From the NCBI GenBank assembly GCA_031386985.1, contig JANNCV010000044.1:186001-250000 (forward strand): a stretch of 64,000 nucleotides of DNA, read 5' to 3'. A program made the position numbers and the translations under genes. The stretch comes from JANJUB01 sp031386985 (GTDB lineage: Bacteria; Armatimonadota; Fimbriimonadia; Fimbriimonadales; Fimbriimonadaceae). A model generated the notes under the pieces. That model had not been told where the DNA came from. It was given only the letters and a program-made list of their open reading frames with translations, and searched no databases. Shown here piece by piece: positions 1 through 7,654 of this stretch; the stretch's first letter is position 1; every line of letters begins with the position of its first letter.

Positions 1-396
1 GCGTCCGCCAACTGCATCCGCCGCGATGATCACTTCGTGGCCTAGTTCCCAAAGCTGCTGAGCCGTCTGATTCACGCAAATCATGGTTTCTATCCCACAA
101 AGCACGATTTGGAGCTTTCGCTCAACCCATGCCGAAATGGAAGGGGCGCCGAGGGCGGAGAAGACCATTTTGCCTTCAATCGTTGCCCCTCCCAGAAATG
201 GCATCAAACGTTCGTCGGTTGAACCCATTCTCGAAGGGTATTGCTCGGTGACGAAGATGGGAACGCCCAATATAGTTGCCGCCCGTATAAAGAACTCTGA
301 CCGGCGAACTACGGAATCTGCGTTCGGAATAGCGGCCAAGAAACTCGGCTGAAGGTCAATCACGATCAAACCAGAATCTTCGGTCGAGGCAAGCAT
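1..396 (-). CDS. Isochorismatase-family cysteine hydrolase (C-terminus outside window)
   Basis: The minus strand from 396 stays open to the window edge for 132 codons. It starts MLASTEDSGLIVIDLQPSF, which is the usual opening of the isochorismatase/cysteine hydrolase fold. The family triad is visible: Asp in VIDLQ (about residue 14), Lys in EGKMVFSA (about 76) and the nucleophilic Cys in ETMICVNQTA (about 106). Members hydrolyse small amides or esters (nicotinamide, isochorismate, unknown amides); the substrate cannot be told from this sequence. The start is favoured because a TAAACT hexamer lies 6 nt upstream, with no Shine-Dalgarno sequence, which suggests a leaderless mRNA. The gene runs divergently from the TrkA pair and is cut at position 1. 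Confidence 0.85.
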   Translation of the reverse strand, partial: MLASTEDSGLIVIDLQPSFLAAIPNADSVVRRSEFFIRAATILGVPIFVTEQYPSRMGSTDERLMPFLGGATIEGKMVFSALGAPSISAWVERKLQIVLCGIETMICVNQTAQQLWELGHEVIIAADAVGGR

Positions 397-402
397 TGGT
401 GG

Positions 403-408
403 AGTTTA
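403..408 (-). promoter_or_regulatory. Putative -10 element of a leaderless promoter
   Basis: TAAACT on the minus strand ends exactly 6 nt before the ATG at 396, so the expected transcription start coincides with the start codon. The same hexamer and spacing occur at 3364, 55032 and 56050. No convincing -35 element is visible. Confidence 0.5.
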
Positions 409-578
409 TCCTGATGTTCCGGACTTTCACGCTGGGCTCAATGTTACATCTACGAAATTTTGCGGATTCTAAGCGAAAACTACCGGAGTAGCTCTCGCCA
501 AAACGTAGCCTGCGCTCTTTGGCCAAACCGACTCGACCTCCGACTCTAGTGGCTGAACGGGTAAATTCTAAGTCCCCA

Positions 579-1031
579 ATGAAGGTTGTAATTTTTGGTT
601 GCGGAAGGACGGGGTCAACTTTGGCCATCCAACTCGCATCCCGTGGTCACAAAGTGACCATAATCGAACAAAATCCGGCGGCACTTCGGCGCCTCGGGCG
701 TGATCACAACTGTGAGGTCGTTATCGGTTCTGGCTTGGACGATGACGTTCTGGAGCGAGCGAGCATTCGATCGAGCGACGTGTTTTTTGCCCTGACGCGC
801 GGCGATAACACAAATCTAATGGCCGCCCAAATTGTTAAACTGCGCTTCAAAGTCGAGAGGGTTTGCGTTAAAGTAGCCGACCCCATGAGAAGTGATGCCT
901 ACCAGCGAATGGGCTTTTTCTGCATTAATCCAAGCTCATTGACGGCGGGGATGATGCGCGATTGGCTCACTTCCGAGCCCTACGAACCTATTGACGCCTA
1001 CAACGCCCTTGTGAAGGAGCTGAGCCTCTAA
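579..1031 (+). CDS. TrkA-N (RCK) domain protein, potassium channel/transporter regulator
   Basis: A 150-residue protein consisting mainly of one Rossmann-type RCK_N domain: the dinucleotide loop GCGRTGS is at residues 7-13 and an acidic end-of-beta2 residue (IIEQNP) follows. It lacks the TrkA-C domain that the next gene has. RCK proteins bind NAD(H) or ATP on the cytoplasmic face of K+ channels or Trk/Ktr transporters and gate them. The ATG at 579 is chosen because the Rossmann strand (MKVVIFG) begins there; a longer reading from 519 would add 20 residues with no family support. It overlaps the next gene by one base (TAATG), so the two are translationally coupled and probably form a hetero-oligomer. 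No transporter subunit gene lies in the window. Confidence 0.85.
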   Translation: MKVVIFGCGRTGSTLAIQLASRGHKVTIIEQNPAALRRLGRDHNCEVVIGSGLDDDVLERASIRSSDVFFALTRGDNTNLMAAQIVKLRFKVERVCVKVADPMRSDAYQRMGFFCINPSSLTAGMMRDWLTSEPYEPIDAYNALVKELSL

Positions 1032-1699
1032 TGTACATGATCATTGTCGGCGGTGGAAATGTCGGATTACATCTTGCCAAAAAACTCGTGTCTAACAACC
1101 ATGAAGTTCTCCTTTTGGAGCGTGATGCGCGCCAAGCTCAGCGCCTTGCCCAGTTAGTTGGCGAGGAGAACGTGATGGTAGGCGACGGTTGCGAAATGAC
1201 CACCCAAAAAGACGCTGGCTTTGAGCGCGCCGATGTCGTGATCGCTGTGACCGGTGAAGACGAAGATAACATGGTGGTGTGCCAACTGGCGAAAGTTGTT
1301 TGGAACGTCAAGCGAGTTTTAGCCAGGGTGAACGATCCCGCTCACGAATCACTTTTCCAGCAGATCGGAATTGATGATACGGTAAGCGCGACCAGCATTA
1401 TTCACTCGCTGATTGAGCAACAGATCTCACCGGATGTCATGTTGCCCGTGGGAGCGTTGGCGAGGGGGCACTTGGAGATCGTCGAGGTCGAAATCGGCCA
1501 TCGCTCGCCTGTCCTGGGAAAGAAGATTAGGGAGATCGTTTTGCCGCCCCAGACAAATCTGATTTGGATTCTGCGCGAAGACAGCGGTTTGGCCGTTACC
1601 GGCGACACCGACCTCAGAGTCGGTGACATGCTCGTGGCCCTCGTTTCGCGAGAACACTCCGAAGAGCTACACGCACTATTTGAGCCCGATCGGGTTTAA
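1031..1699 (+). CDS. trkA: TrkA family potassium uptake regulatory protein (TrkA-N plus TrkA-C)
   Basis: A 222-residue protein with an N-terminal RCK_N domain (GGGNVGL at about residues 7-13, LLLERD after strand 2, DDTVSATSI near its end) and a C-terminal TrkA-C ligand-binding domain at about 140-220 (ending VGDMLVALVSREHSEEL). This is the standard single-RCK KtrA/TrkA architecture. It binds nucleotide and regulates a membrane K+ transporter in trans. The ATG overlaps the stop of the shorter TrkA-N gene. The pairing of a short and a full RCK protein is known in other bacteria, but the partner membrane protein must be encoded elsewhere. Confidence 0.9.
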   Translation: MYMIIVGGGNVGLHLAKKLVSNNHEVLLLERDARQAQRLAQLVGEENVMVGDGCEMTTQKDAGFERADVVIAVTGEDEDNMVVCQLAKVVWNVKRVLARVNDPAHESLFQQIGIDDTVSATSIIHSLIEQQISPDVMLPVGALARGHLEIVEVEIGHRSPVLGKKIREIVLPPQTNLIWILREDSGLAVTGDTDLRVGDMLVALVSREHSEELHALFEPDRV

Positions 1700-1723
1700 G
1701 GCGAGGATTGCCTCATTAGCCCT

Positions 1724-1758
1724 CCAGTAAATCGGGAAATACCCGATAACTTTACTGG
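1724..1758 (+). promoter_or_regulatory. Interrupted stem-loop in the flgL leader, overlapping the ribosome binding site
   Basis: CCAGTAAA (1724-1731) pairs perfectly with TTTACTGG (1751-1758), and inside it TCGGG (1732-1736) pairs with CCCGA (1742-1746) around an AAATA loop, leaving a TAAC bulge. The 3' strand runs into GGGAGA, the Shine-Dalgarno sequence of flgL. The hairpin contains GGGAAA and the SD contains GGA, the core of CsrA binding sites. A role in CsrA control is inference, supported by fliW and csrA lying just downstream. Confidence 0.5.
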
Positions 1759-1764
1759 GAGAAT

Positions 1765-2646
1765 ATGAGGATTAGCTTCCACCATCAATATGACACCTAT
1801 CTGAGCGACCTCGGTCGTGCCCAAGAGGCATACATCGGAGCCCAACAGAAGGTTTCAAGCGGACGCCGGATCAATACCATCGGCGACGACCCCATGGGCA
1901 CGCAAAGTGCGATCAGTATGCGCACGCTCCGGTCTACCTTGGGCCAATTCGGTTCAAACATCAGCACCGCTGAGGTTTCGTTAAAATCATCGGAGGCATC
2001 GCTCACCGAAGTGCAGACCCTCGTTCGCCGCGCTCACGAGCTTGCGAACCAAGGAGCGAACACCACCACGAGCCAAGAAGCTCGAAACGGCATGGTGAAC
2101 GAAGTTGGAGAAATCCAGAAGCGAATTCTAAATTTGGCAAATTCTCAGTTGCCCAATGGTAACTACATCTTTGCGGGCCAAGACAATGGCGCGCAACCTT
2201 TCACCGCCGTCGGTTCCGTTTTGACCTATAACGGAGATGGCAACATGATCACGGTTGAAGTAGGCCCCAATGAGCAGATCGTGGCCACGGTTCCGGCTGA
2301 GAAAATGGTTAAGGACCTATGGGATCGCTTAGAATTGTTGAAGGCCAACCTCCAAAGCGGCAACACTTCTGCGCTGGGCAACATTGATATGGCGGATCTC
2401 AAAAAATCCGAAACCGACATCTTGCTGACGCGGGGCACGATTGGCGGCAAGCTCAAAACTTTAGAAGAAAACAAGAACACGTTGACCCGTCGCACGGATG
2501 AGCTGACGGAACAAATCTCGAACGTTGAAGATGTGGATATGTCGGAAGCGATCCTGAACTACAAGTTGGCTGAAACCGCTTACCAAGCTGCAATGCAATC
2601 GGTAAGTATGGGGAGCCGGCTTTCCCTAATGGACTTCTTGAGATAA
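1765..2646 (+). CDS. flgL: Flagellar hook-associated protein 3 (hook-filament junction protein)
   Basis: A 293-residue flagellin-fold protein. The N-terminal D0/D1 coiled coil (MRISFHHQYDTYLSDLGRAQ, then KVSSGRRINTIGDDP at about 30-44) and the C-terminal D0 helix (EAILNYKLAETAYQAAMQSV, ending SLMDFLR) are typical of FlgL, as is NGNYIFAGQ in the middle. The length matches FlgL (about 300) and lacks the variable domains of a filament flagellin. It is exported by the flagellar type III system and joins hook to filament. The start has a GGGAGA SD sequence that is partly inside a hairpin. fliW and csrA follow closely. No flagellin gene is in the window. Confidence 0.93.
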   Translation: MRISFHHQYDTYLSDLGRAQEAYIGAQQKVSSGRRINTIGDDPMGTQSAISMRTLRSTLGQFGSNISTAEVSLKSSEASLTEVQTLVRRAHELANQGANTTTSQEARNGMVNEVGEIQKRILNLANSQLPNGNYIFAGQDNGAQPFTAVGSVLTYNGDGNMITVEVGPNEQIVATVPAEKMVKDLWDRLELLKANLQSGNTSALGNIDMADLKKSETDILLTRGTIGGKLKTLEENKNTLTRRTDELTEQISNVEDVDMSEAILNYKLAETAYQAAMQSVSMGSRLSLMDFLR

Positions 2647-2648
2647 AA

Positions 2649-3107
2649 ATGCAACTCAATCAAACTCGCTTTGGCACTATTGACTTCGAATCAGAAGATA
2701 TCATAACCTTTGATGAAGGCCTGGTCGGCTTCCCTCAGCTCCAGAGCTTTCTCCTGCTCAATCACGCGGATGATTGCCCTTTTCGTTGGCTTCAGTCTCT
2801 AAGCGAACCTGGGCTTGCGTTTCTCGTAGCCGATCCTTGGCATTTTGTTGAAAACTACGAGGTCGAAATCCCGGAAGAAGCGGCGAATACGCTGAATCTC
2901 AGAACGACGACAGTCCATTCTTTATGGACAACTGCCCGAATTCCGGGTGGAAACACTCAGGAAATGACGATCAACCTTGCCGCCCCAATCGTCATTAATT
3001 TAGAAAATCGTCGTGGAAAGCAGGTTGTACTTGAAGGCGAAGCGTATAATATTCGACACCGGGTGTTTCATCTAGTTGTAAGCGAGCCAGAAAAGCAGGT
3101 TGCCTAG
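2649..3107 (+). CDS. fliW: Flagellar assembly factor FliW
   Basis: A 152-residue FliW protein, starting two bases after the flgL stop. It has the family features: ITFDEGLVGFPQ near residues 19-30, FRWLQSL and GLAFLVADPW in the first half, and the acidic strand after it (YEVEIPEE). FliW binds cytosolic flagellin and, when free, binds CsrA and blocks its repression of flagellin translation. The neighbouring flgL and csrA genes give the same arrangement as in other bacteria with the FliW/CsrA/flagellin partner switch. Confidence 0.93.
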   Translation: MQLNQTRFGTIDFESEDIITFDEGLVGFPQLQSFLLLNHADDCPFRWLQSLSEPGLAFLVADPWHFVENYEVEIPEEAANTLNLRTTTVHSLWTTARIPGGNTQEMTINLAAPIVINLENRRGKQVVLEGEAYNIRHRVFHLVVSEPEKQVA

Positions 3108-3151
3108 AGCTACGTGATTGACTGCCGAACGCTACGGAGGGCGCAGGCCAG

Positions 3152-3358
3152 ATGCTAGTCTTAACAAGAAAACTTCATCAAAGTATTATGATCGGGGAAG
3201 GCATTGAAGTCGTCGTCCTGGAGGTTCGGGGGGAACAAGTGCGCCTCGGAATCAAAGCCCCACGCGATGTAACCGTCCACCGAAAGGAGATTTTCGAACA
3301 GATTTTGGAAGAAAATGTGGAAGCTTCGCAGGTTAAACCCGAAGACGTTCCCGGTTAG
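3152..3358 (+). CDS. csrA: Carbon storage regulator, translational repressor CsrA
   Basis: A 68-residue protein with the CsrA signature from the start: MLVLTRKLHQSIMIGEGIEV, then LEVRGEQVRLGIKAPRDVTVHRKEI. The LTRK strand and the RDVTVHR region form the RNA-binding surface that recognises GGA in hairpin loops. A GGAGGG sequence lies upstream at about 3135. It follows fliW by 44 nt and is probably in the same transcript. It likely represses translation of flagellar mRNAs by covering the SD sequence, and is held by FliW during assembly. Confidence 0.95.
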   Translation: MLVLTRKLHQSIMIGEGIEVVVLEVRGEQVRLGIKAPRDVTVHRKEIFEQILEENVEASQVKPEDVPG

Positions 3359-3363
3359 CCCAG

Positions 3364-3369
3364 TAAACT
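3364..3369 (+). promoter_or_regulatory. Putative -10 element of a leaderless promoter
   Basis: TAAACT ends 6 nt before the GTG at 3376. This predicts a transcription start on the first base of the start codon. The adjacent GGGG touches the start codon and is too close to act as a normal SD sequence. Confidence 0.45.
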
Positions 3370-3375
3370 TAGGGG

Positions 3376-5652
3376 GTGACTTCGCTCCTTCTCGTGGCGC
3401 TTCTCGGGCGACCCCAGATTTCTGAAATCGTTTTGCAACGGGGGCGCGAGGTTACGCCACTCACCGGAGAACCTACATACCGATACTGGGGCTGCGAAGA
3501 CGCTACCCTCAATTCGAGTCAACCTGACAAGAGTCAGGGAGGCGATTCGAATCTCGTTAGTGGTCCGGCGAAGATGATCCTGATTCAATTTCGAGATTTA
3601 AACGTTGCGCTCGGCCCGAATGCTCAAATAAAATCTGCCTCTTTAACATTAGGGCTACTTCAGGGTGAGCCGAAGCTGAATTATGTGCGGTGGCTCAAAA
3701 AACCTTGGTCAGAGGGTCCCCTTAAGAGCCTCGCGGGATTATTGCGCGGCTCAGAAGATGGGACCGGTTCGGTGAGCTGGAAATCACGACGCATCGGCTC
3801 TATTCCTTGGAATTTTCTGGGCGCACTTGGCGATGGCGACTCGGAGAGAGTTGAGGGAGTGACCCTGGTTAAGGTTGACGATATTACTTATCGCCTTGAT
3901 GGGCTTGGGCCGATGATGCAAAGGCAACTTCAACGGCCCGCCGATGTCCATGGGTTGCTCATTAACTTCCAAAATGACGTTGACTTTCTCAGCTCGAATG
4001 CTTCGATAGATCGCCCTAAATTGACGATCCAGGCTGAACGCGGGGAGCCCGCAAAGGGTGCCGATTTATCCGTAGCATTGATTGAGCGCACGCCCGAGTA
4101 TCCGCTGGCGGGGGCAAAAACTGGTCCCGAAGCGGGAGAGGAGTTGACTTACACAGCTCATATCAAAAACGTGGGCAACTCGGATAGTGCCGCATTTGAT
4201 GCCCAGTGGATCGTGGATGATGTTGCCAAAGACATCGTGAGCGTAAATGAAGACACATCGGTTGGGCAAGAGCGAGTTATCTCTCTGAAATTGGGTTGGC
4301 GACCAAATCTCACCGACCATCGCCTTCAAACCGTCGCCCTTCGCATCTTTCCCAAGGGAAGCGATGTTTGTCGTGGAAACAACTTGCTGGAAATTGCGGC
4401 CAACGGAAAGTCGGTTGAGATCATTGTGAGTCCGGACCAGAGGGCGCGGTATGCCTCGCAAATCAGCGCGCTCGGGAGTTTCGGCGTCGAAGATTGGGTT
4501 CAGACGCAAATTGGGCAGATCAACGAGACCCTGTTCCGATACTCAAGGTTTTCGTTCGCCCCAAATGGAGTGCTGGAACGGCTGCGAGTTCAGCGAATCA
4601 GCGAAACAACGAATGGGAATTGCGATATCAGTGTTGATCTCGCTTCGATTTCCGCACCAACGATCGGGTTGGATCGAACGCTGGCCGTATCCATCCTCAA
4701 GAAACTTGGTTTGGTCACATTCGTTTCAACCAACGAGCGGTTCCCAGGGATTCTGGGTTATGGCGACACCCGCGCCGAAGTTAATCTCACTCCACTAGCA
4801 ACCCTTGCCGACGAACCGCTTTACGACCCGTTGGCCGATCAGGAGTTACTAGAACCAACTGGACTTTTAAGCGCAACCGATGTCGGAGCGCTCAACTCAA
4901 ATCTGATCTTTCGCGGCGGGCCCTCGGATTACCTTTATGAAGTGCCTCAAGTCGTGATGCGTCTCTTAGATAATTCCGGCAAACCCCTCCTCGATGCAAC
5001 CGTGACAATCTCGCCGGTGAAGGGGGGGGTCGAGTTGACTCCATTGTATCAAGAGAAAGTCAACGCCGACTCCATTGTTCTGCCCAATCAGATGGTTGAG
5101 CCGCTCGAAAACCCTATCACTGGACGTAAGCTGGGGCCCAACCCCTTTGGGAGAATTGACCTAACGGGGGACAATGGGGAGCTTCGGGTGAAAGTTGAGC
5201 GATACGGAGTTACACGCACGTTTTCGCTAAACTTGTGGCAACTTCTGGCCGCAAAATTTCGCGGGGGCGGGGCGGTTATCTTTACGAAGCGCCTGAACTT
5301 GCCCGCCAAACCGGTGAATATGGCGAACCTTGTGACCGCATTTACAGCCGCAAAGCTCCCCGCTGAGAAGGGCAAGTGGATTCAGGTTGACCTGGGCAAA
5401 GCGCACATGATTGGGTTAGTGAAGCTCACCGGAGCATTACAACCCGGCTTCGAGATTTCCATTGCTGCAAACGCCGTCGAACTGGGCAAGCCCTTCTTTC
5501 GCGAGTTGGATTATAACTGGCGCCAAAAATATCAAGGCGGCGAATACTACGGCGAGCCGCAAAAGGGGCGATTTATTCGCATTGTTAATCGTTTGGGATT
5601 GCCCAACCTCACCCTGGAAGGTATAGAAGTTTATGCTGTCTCTGGTGGTTAG
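3376..5652 (+). CDS. Large exported multidomain protein (DNRLRE-like, CARDB-like and discoidin-like parts)
   Basis: A 758-residue protein with a short hydrophobic N-terminus (MTSLLLVALLG), a possible minimal signal peptide. Residues about 15-220 resemble a DNRLRE domain: tandem beta strands with CEDATLNSS, FRDLNVALG and SASLTLG. Residues about 225-345 look like a CARDB/DUF11-type adhesive domain (AGEELTYTAHIKNVGNSDS). Residues about 650-755 resemble a discoidin-type carbohydrate-binding fold (KWIQVDLGKAHMIGLV, then GRFIRIVNRLG). No catalytic motif is recognised in the middle. Such proteins usually bind polysaccharide outside the cell. The GTG start is set by the upstream TAAACT element. The last 20 bases overlap the L,D-transpeptidase gene, suggesting a joint cell-envelope role. 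Exact function is unknown. Confidence 0.75.
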   Translation: MTSLLLVALLGRPQISEIVLQRGREVTPLTGEPTYRYWGCEDATLNSSQPDKSQGGDSNLVSGPAKMILIQFRDLNVALGPNAQIKSASLTLGLLQGEPKLNYVRWLKKPWSEGPLKSLAGLLRGSEDGTGSVSWKSRRIGSIPWNFLGALGDGDSERVEGVTLVKVDDITYRLDGLGPMMQRQLQRPADVHGLLINFQNDVDFLSSNASIDRPKLTIQAERGEPAKGADLSVALIERTPEYPLAGAKTGPEAGEELTYTAHIKNVGNSDSAAFDAQWIVDDVAKDIVSVNEDTSVGQERVISLKLGWRPNLTDHRLQTVALRIFPKGSDVCRGNNLLEIAANGKSVEIIVSPDQRARYASQISALGSFGVEDWVQTQIGQINETLFRYSRFSFAPNGVLERLRVQRISETTNGNCDISVDLASISAPTIGLDRTLAVSILKKLGLVTFVSTNERFPGILGYGDTRAEVNLTPLATLADEPLYDPLADQELLEPTGLLSATDVGALNSNLIFRGGPSDYLYEVPQVVMRLLDNSGKPLLDATVTISPVKGGVELTPLYQEKVNADSIVLPNQMVEPLENPITGRKLGPNPFGRIDLTGDNGELRVKVERYGVTRTFSLNLWQLLAAKFRGGGAVIFTKRLNLPAKPVNMANLVTAFTAAKLPAEKGKWIQVDLGKAHMIGLVKLTGALQPGFEISIAANAVELGKPFFRELDYNWRQKYQGGEYYGEPQKGRFIRIVNRLGLPNLTLEGIEVYAVSGG

Positions 5653-6532
5653 TCTGGCGCTCGAAAGCCTGGCATGGGGGGAAGGGCGAGGCTGTTGCTC
5701 GGAGCTTGATTTGTTGTTCCCGACGCCGGTGCACGATGCATCACCGGCTCCACGGAGGCTAACAACTCACCGTGGAGCCCCGGATGTAACGTGCCGGGGC
5801 GCGCTGGTAACACAATGCACCAGCCTCGAGCCACCCCCTGTTTTTGCGTTGGTTGCCCGTCCAAGTCTCTCGGTCGAAGATCGGGTGGCGGCGGCTTATG
5901 CGGAGTGCCTTCCGGCTTTGAAACTCCGTTCCAAGGCGCTCGGAATCACCTGGCCACCCAAGAAAATCTACTTACGAGCGTTCAAGGACGAGAAGGTGCT
6001 TGAAGTTTGGGTGGGCAAACCCTCTGGGAGCTACGTTCTTTGGGAGAAGTACGAAGTTGCCGCCGCGTCGGGCGAGCTTGGCCCAAAACGCGTTGTGGGC
6101 GATTTGCAAGTTCCTGAGGGGCTTTACCATGTCGCGGTCTTCAATCCTCAGAGCCGATTTCATTTGTCGCTGGGATTAAACTATCCAAACAAGGCCGACA
6201 AGATTCTCGGCAACAAAGAGAACCCCGGTAGCGATATCTACGTCCACGGATCGAGGGCTTCAATCGGGTGCCTTGCGATGACCGACAAGAAAATCAAACC
6301 GATTTACGTTCTCGCCTGTGAAGCGCGCCGATCTGGGCAAAAAGTGATTCCCGTTCATATTTTCCCGAGCCGGTTGACAAAAACTCGCCAAGCCGCGCTA
6401 TCGGCCGATTATCCGGAGCACGCTCGTTTGTGGGCCGAACTCGGTCCAATTTTTCGTGCATTCGAAAAGACAAAGCTGGTACCGGCTTTTCAAATCAGCG
6501 AAGACGGCCGATACATTCTCAAGAAATCTTAG
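5633..6532 (+). CDS. L,D-transpeptidase (YkuD domain, YafK-like), exported
   Basis: A 299-residue protein with signal peptide MLSLVVSLALESLAWG. The YkuD domain covers about residues 95-250 and has the catalytic signature YVHGSRASIGCLAMTD, with His and the nucleophilic Cys; this arrangement is closest to YafK/ErfK-type enzymes. The family forms or trims 3-3 crosslinks or attaches proteins to peptidoglycan in the periplasm. The start lies inside the previous gene (20-bp overlap). Oddly, residues about 31-64, between signal peptide and catalytic domain, are encoded by four consecutive DNA hairpins (5725-5824); the translated stretch has no family counterpart that I recognise and looks like an insertion that kept the frame. 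Confidence 0.85.
   Translation: MLSLVVSLALESLAWGEGRGCCSELDLLFPTPVHDASPAPRRLTTHRGAPDVTCRGALVTQCTSLEPPPVFALVARPSLSVEDRVAAAYAECLPALKLRSKALGITWPPKKIYLRAFKDEKVLEVWVGKPSGSYVLWEKYEVAAASGELGPKRVVGDLQVPEGLYHVAVFNPQSRFHLSLGLNYPNKADKILGNKENPGSDIYVHGSRASIGCLAMTDKKIKPIYVLACEARRSGQKVIPVHIFPSRLTKTRQAALSADYPEHARLWAELGPIFRAFEKTKLVPAFQISEDGRYILKKS
5725..5824 (+). repeat. Cluster of four tandem hairpins inside a coding region
   Basis: Four perfect inverted repeats follow each other almost without gap. Stems: GCCGGTG 5725-5731 with 5742-5748; CTCCACGG 5748-5755 with 5770-5777; CCCCGG 5778-5783 with 5794-5799; GCTGGT 5803-5808 with 5819-5824. Three loops are exactly 10 nt and one is 14 nt. Three loops share a TAAC core. 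The cluster falls in the linker region of the L,D-transpeptidase gene. It resembles a mobile palindromic element, but no terminal repeats or target duplication can be defined. Confidence 0.8.
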
Positions 6533-6587
6533 ACAAACCCCTTGGCATTTCGTCAATTGTGTTGTATGATACTAGGGGGCTGATCTT

Positions 6588-6624
6588 CAAGAATCATCTC
6601 TGTTTTTGCGACGGATGATTCTTG
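6588..6624 (+). repeat. Perfect 11-bp inverted repeat between the transpeptidase and metalloprotease genes
   Basis: CAAGAATCATC (6588-6598) pairs with GATGATTCTTG (6614-6624) around a 15-nt loop. It lies just after the transpeptidase gene and just before the direct-repeat operator. It has no T-tract after it, so it is a weak candidate for an intrinsic terminator and may instead be an operator or an mRNA-end stabiliser. Confidence 0.5.
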
Positions 6625-6656
6625 TGACGTTTCTGTGACGTTTCGCTTTGTACAAT
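6623..6656 (+). promoter_or_regulatory. Promoter with a tandem 11-bp operator upstream of the metalloprotease gene
   Basis: TGTGACGTTTC occurs twice back to back (6623-6633 and 6634-6644), then TACAAT at 6651-6656 can serve as -10. The repeats take the place of the -35 region. An exact 11-bp direct repeat, one helical turn, overlapping -35 is the layout used by PhoB/OmpR-type activators. The regulator is not identified. Confidence 0.55.
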
Positions 6657-6705
6657 AATGTGCAAGGTAAGGGGAGAGTTTGCCCTATATCTTAAGGAAA
6701 GAAAT

Positions 6706-7593
6706 ATGCGTTTAAACCTAACCAACAAAGTCGTTATCTTAGGCTCTCTCTCGATGGCCTTCATCGCTGCCGGTTGCGCCGGCTCTGACTCCACGGGCGG
6801 TGCCCTTAGCGGTCGCGCTATGGAAGCTGCCATCACTGCCCACTGTGCAACTCCAGTCTTAACTGCCGAAGCGCTGCTGCAGATTGAGTTTGATATTGTC
6901 GCGCCGAAGAAAACCGCGAAGGCCACGGGTGGCGTAATTCCGGTTTACTGGCACGTCATCAACAATGGCTCCTCGTTATCGCAAGGCAACATTCCAGATT
7001 CCCAAATCACTGCTCAGATTAATGTGCTTAATGCGGCGTACGCTTCTACTGGTTGGTCGTTCAACTTGGTCTCTACGGATCGAACAACGAACGCCTCCTG
7101 GTACACCTGTGGGGGCGGAACCTGTGAGACACAATTGAAGAACGCCCTGCGACAGGGAACCGCCGATGATCTTAACATCTATTCCAACAATATGGGAGGC
7201 GGACTGCTTGGTTGGGCTACGTTCCCGTCGAGTTATTCCGGCAATCCGAAGAACGACGGCGTAATGATCCTGTACTCCTCGGTTCCAGGTGGCTCCGCCG
7301 CGCCATACAACCTAGGTGATACGGCGACGCACGAAGTAGGTCACTGGATGGGTCTTTATCATACGTTCCAAGGGGGATGTAATGGTAACGGCGATTTCGT
7401 CAGCGACACTCCGGCGGAAAAGAGCCCAGCGTATGGTTGCCCAGTTGGCCGTGACACCTGCCGATCCAAGCCTGGCCTCGACCCAATCACGAACTTCATG
7501 GATTACACCGATGATGCATGCATGGATCGTTTCTCTGCGGGCCAGGACACTCGTATGGATTCCCTGTTCACAACCTATCGCTTCGGTCAGTAA
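6706..7593 (+). CDS. Lipoprotein zinc metalloprotease, M43 (pappalysin/cytophagalysin-like)
   Basis: A 295-residue protein. The start at 6706 is chosen for its SD (AAGGAAAG) and for the lipoprotein signal that follows (MRLNLTNKVVILGSLSMAF, lipobox IAAGC at about residue 25). The extended metzincin zinc site HEVGHWMGLYH is at about residues 208-218, with a downstream DTPAE segment and the Met-turn region NFMDYTDDACM (about 264-274), typical of M43. Paired Cys residues (TCGGGTCE, GGCNGNG, ACM) suggest disulfides, so it acts outside the cytoplasm, tethered to a membrane. It has its own promoter with a direct-repeat operator and a strong terminator, so it is a single-gene unit under specific control. 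Confidence 0.9.
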   Translation: MRLNLTNKVVILGSLSMAFIAAGCAGSDSTGGALSGRAMEAAITAHCATPVLTAEALLQIEFDIVAPKKTAKATGGVIPVYWHVINNGSSLSQGNIPDSQITAQINVLNAAYASTGWSFNLVSTDRTTNASWYTCGGGTCETQLKNALRQGTADDLNIYSNNMGGGLLGWATFPSSYSGNPKNDGVMILYSSVPGGSAAPYNLGDTATHEVGHWMGLYHTFQGGCNGNGDFVSDTPAEKSPAYGCPVGRDTCRSKPGLDPITNFMDYTDDACMDRFSAGQDTRMDSLFTTYRFGQ

Positions 7594-7610
7594 AAGCCGA
7601 ACAACAACAA

Positions 7611-7640
7611 AGCCCCGACTCATTCGAGTCGGGGCTTTTT
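7611..7640 (+). terminator. Intrinsic terminator after the metalloprotease gene
   Basis: AGCCCCGACTC (7611-7621) pairs perfectly with GAGTCGGGGCT (7626-7636) around an ATTC loop and is followed by T residues to 7640. An A-rich stretch precedes it, so it may also end the convergent pil operon on the minus strand. Confidence 0.92.
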
Positions 7641-7654
7641 GGTAAGCAAAGGGC

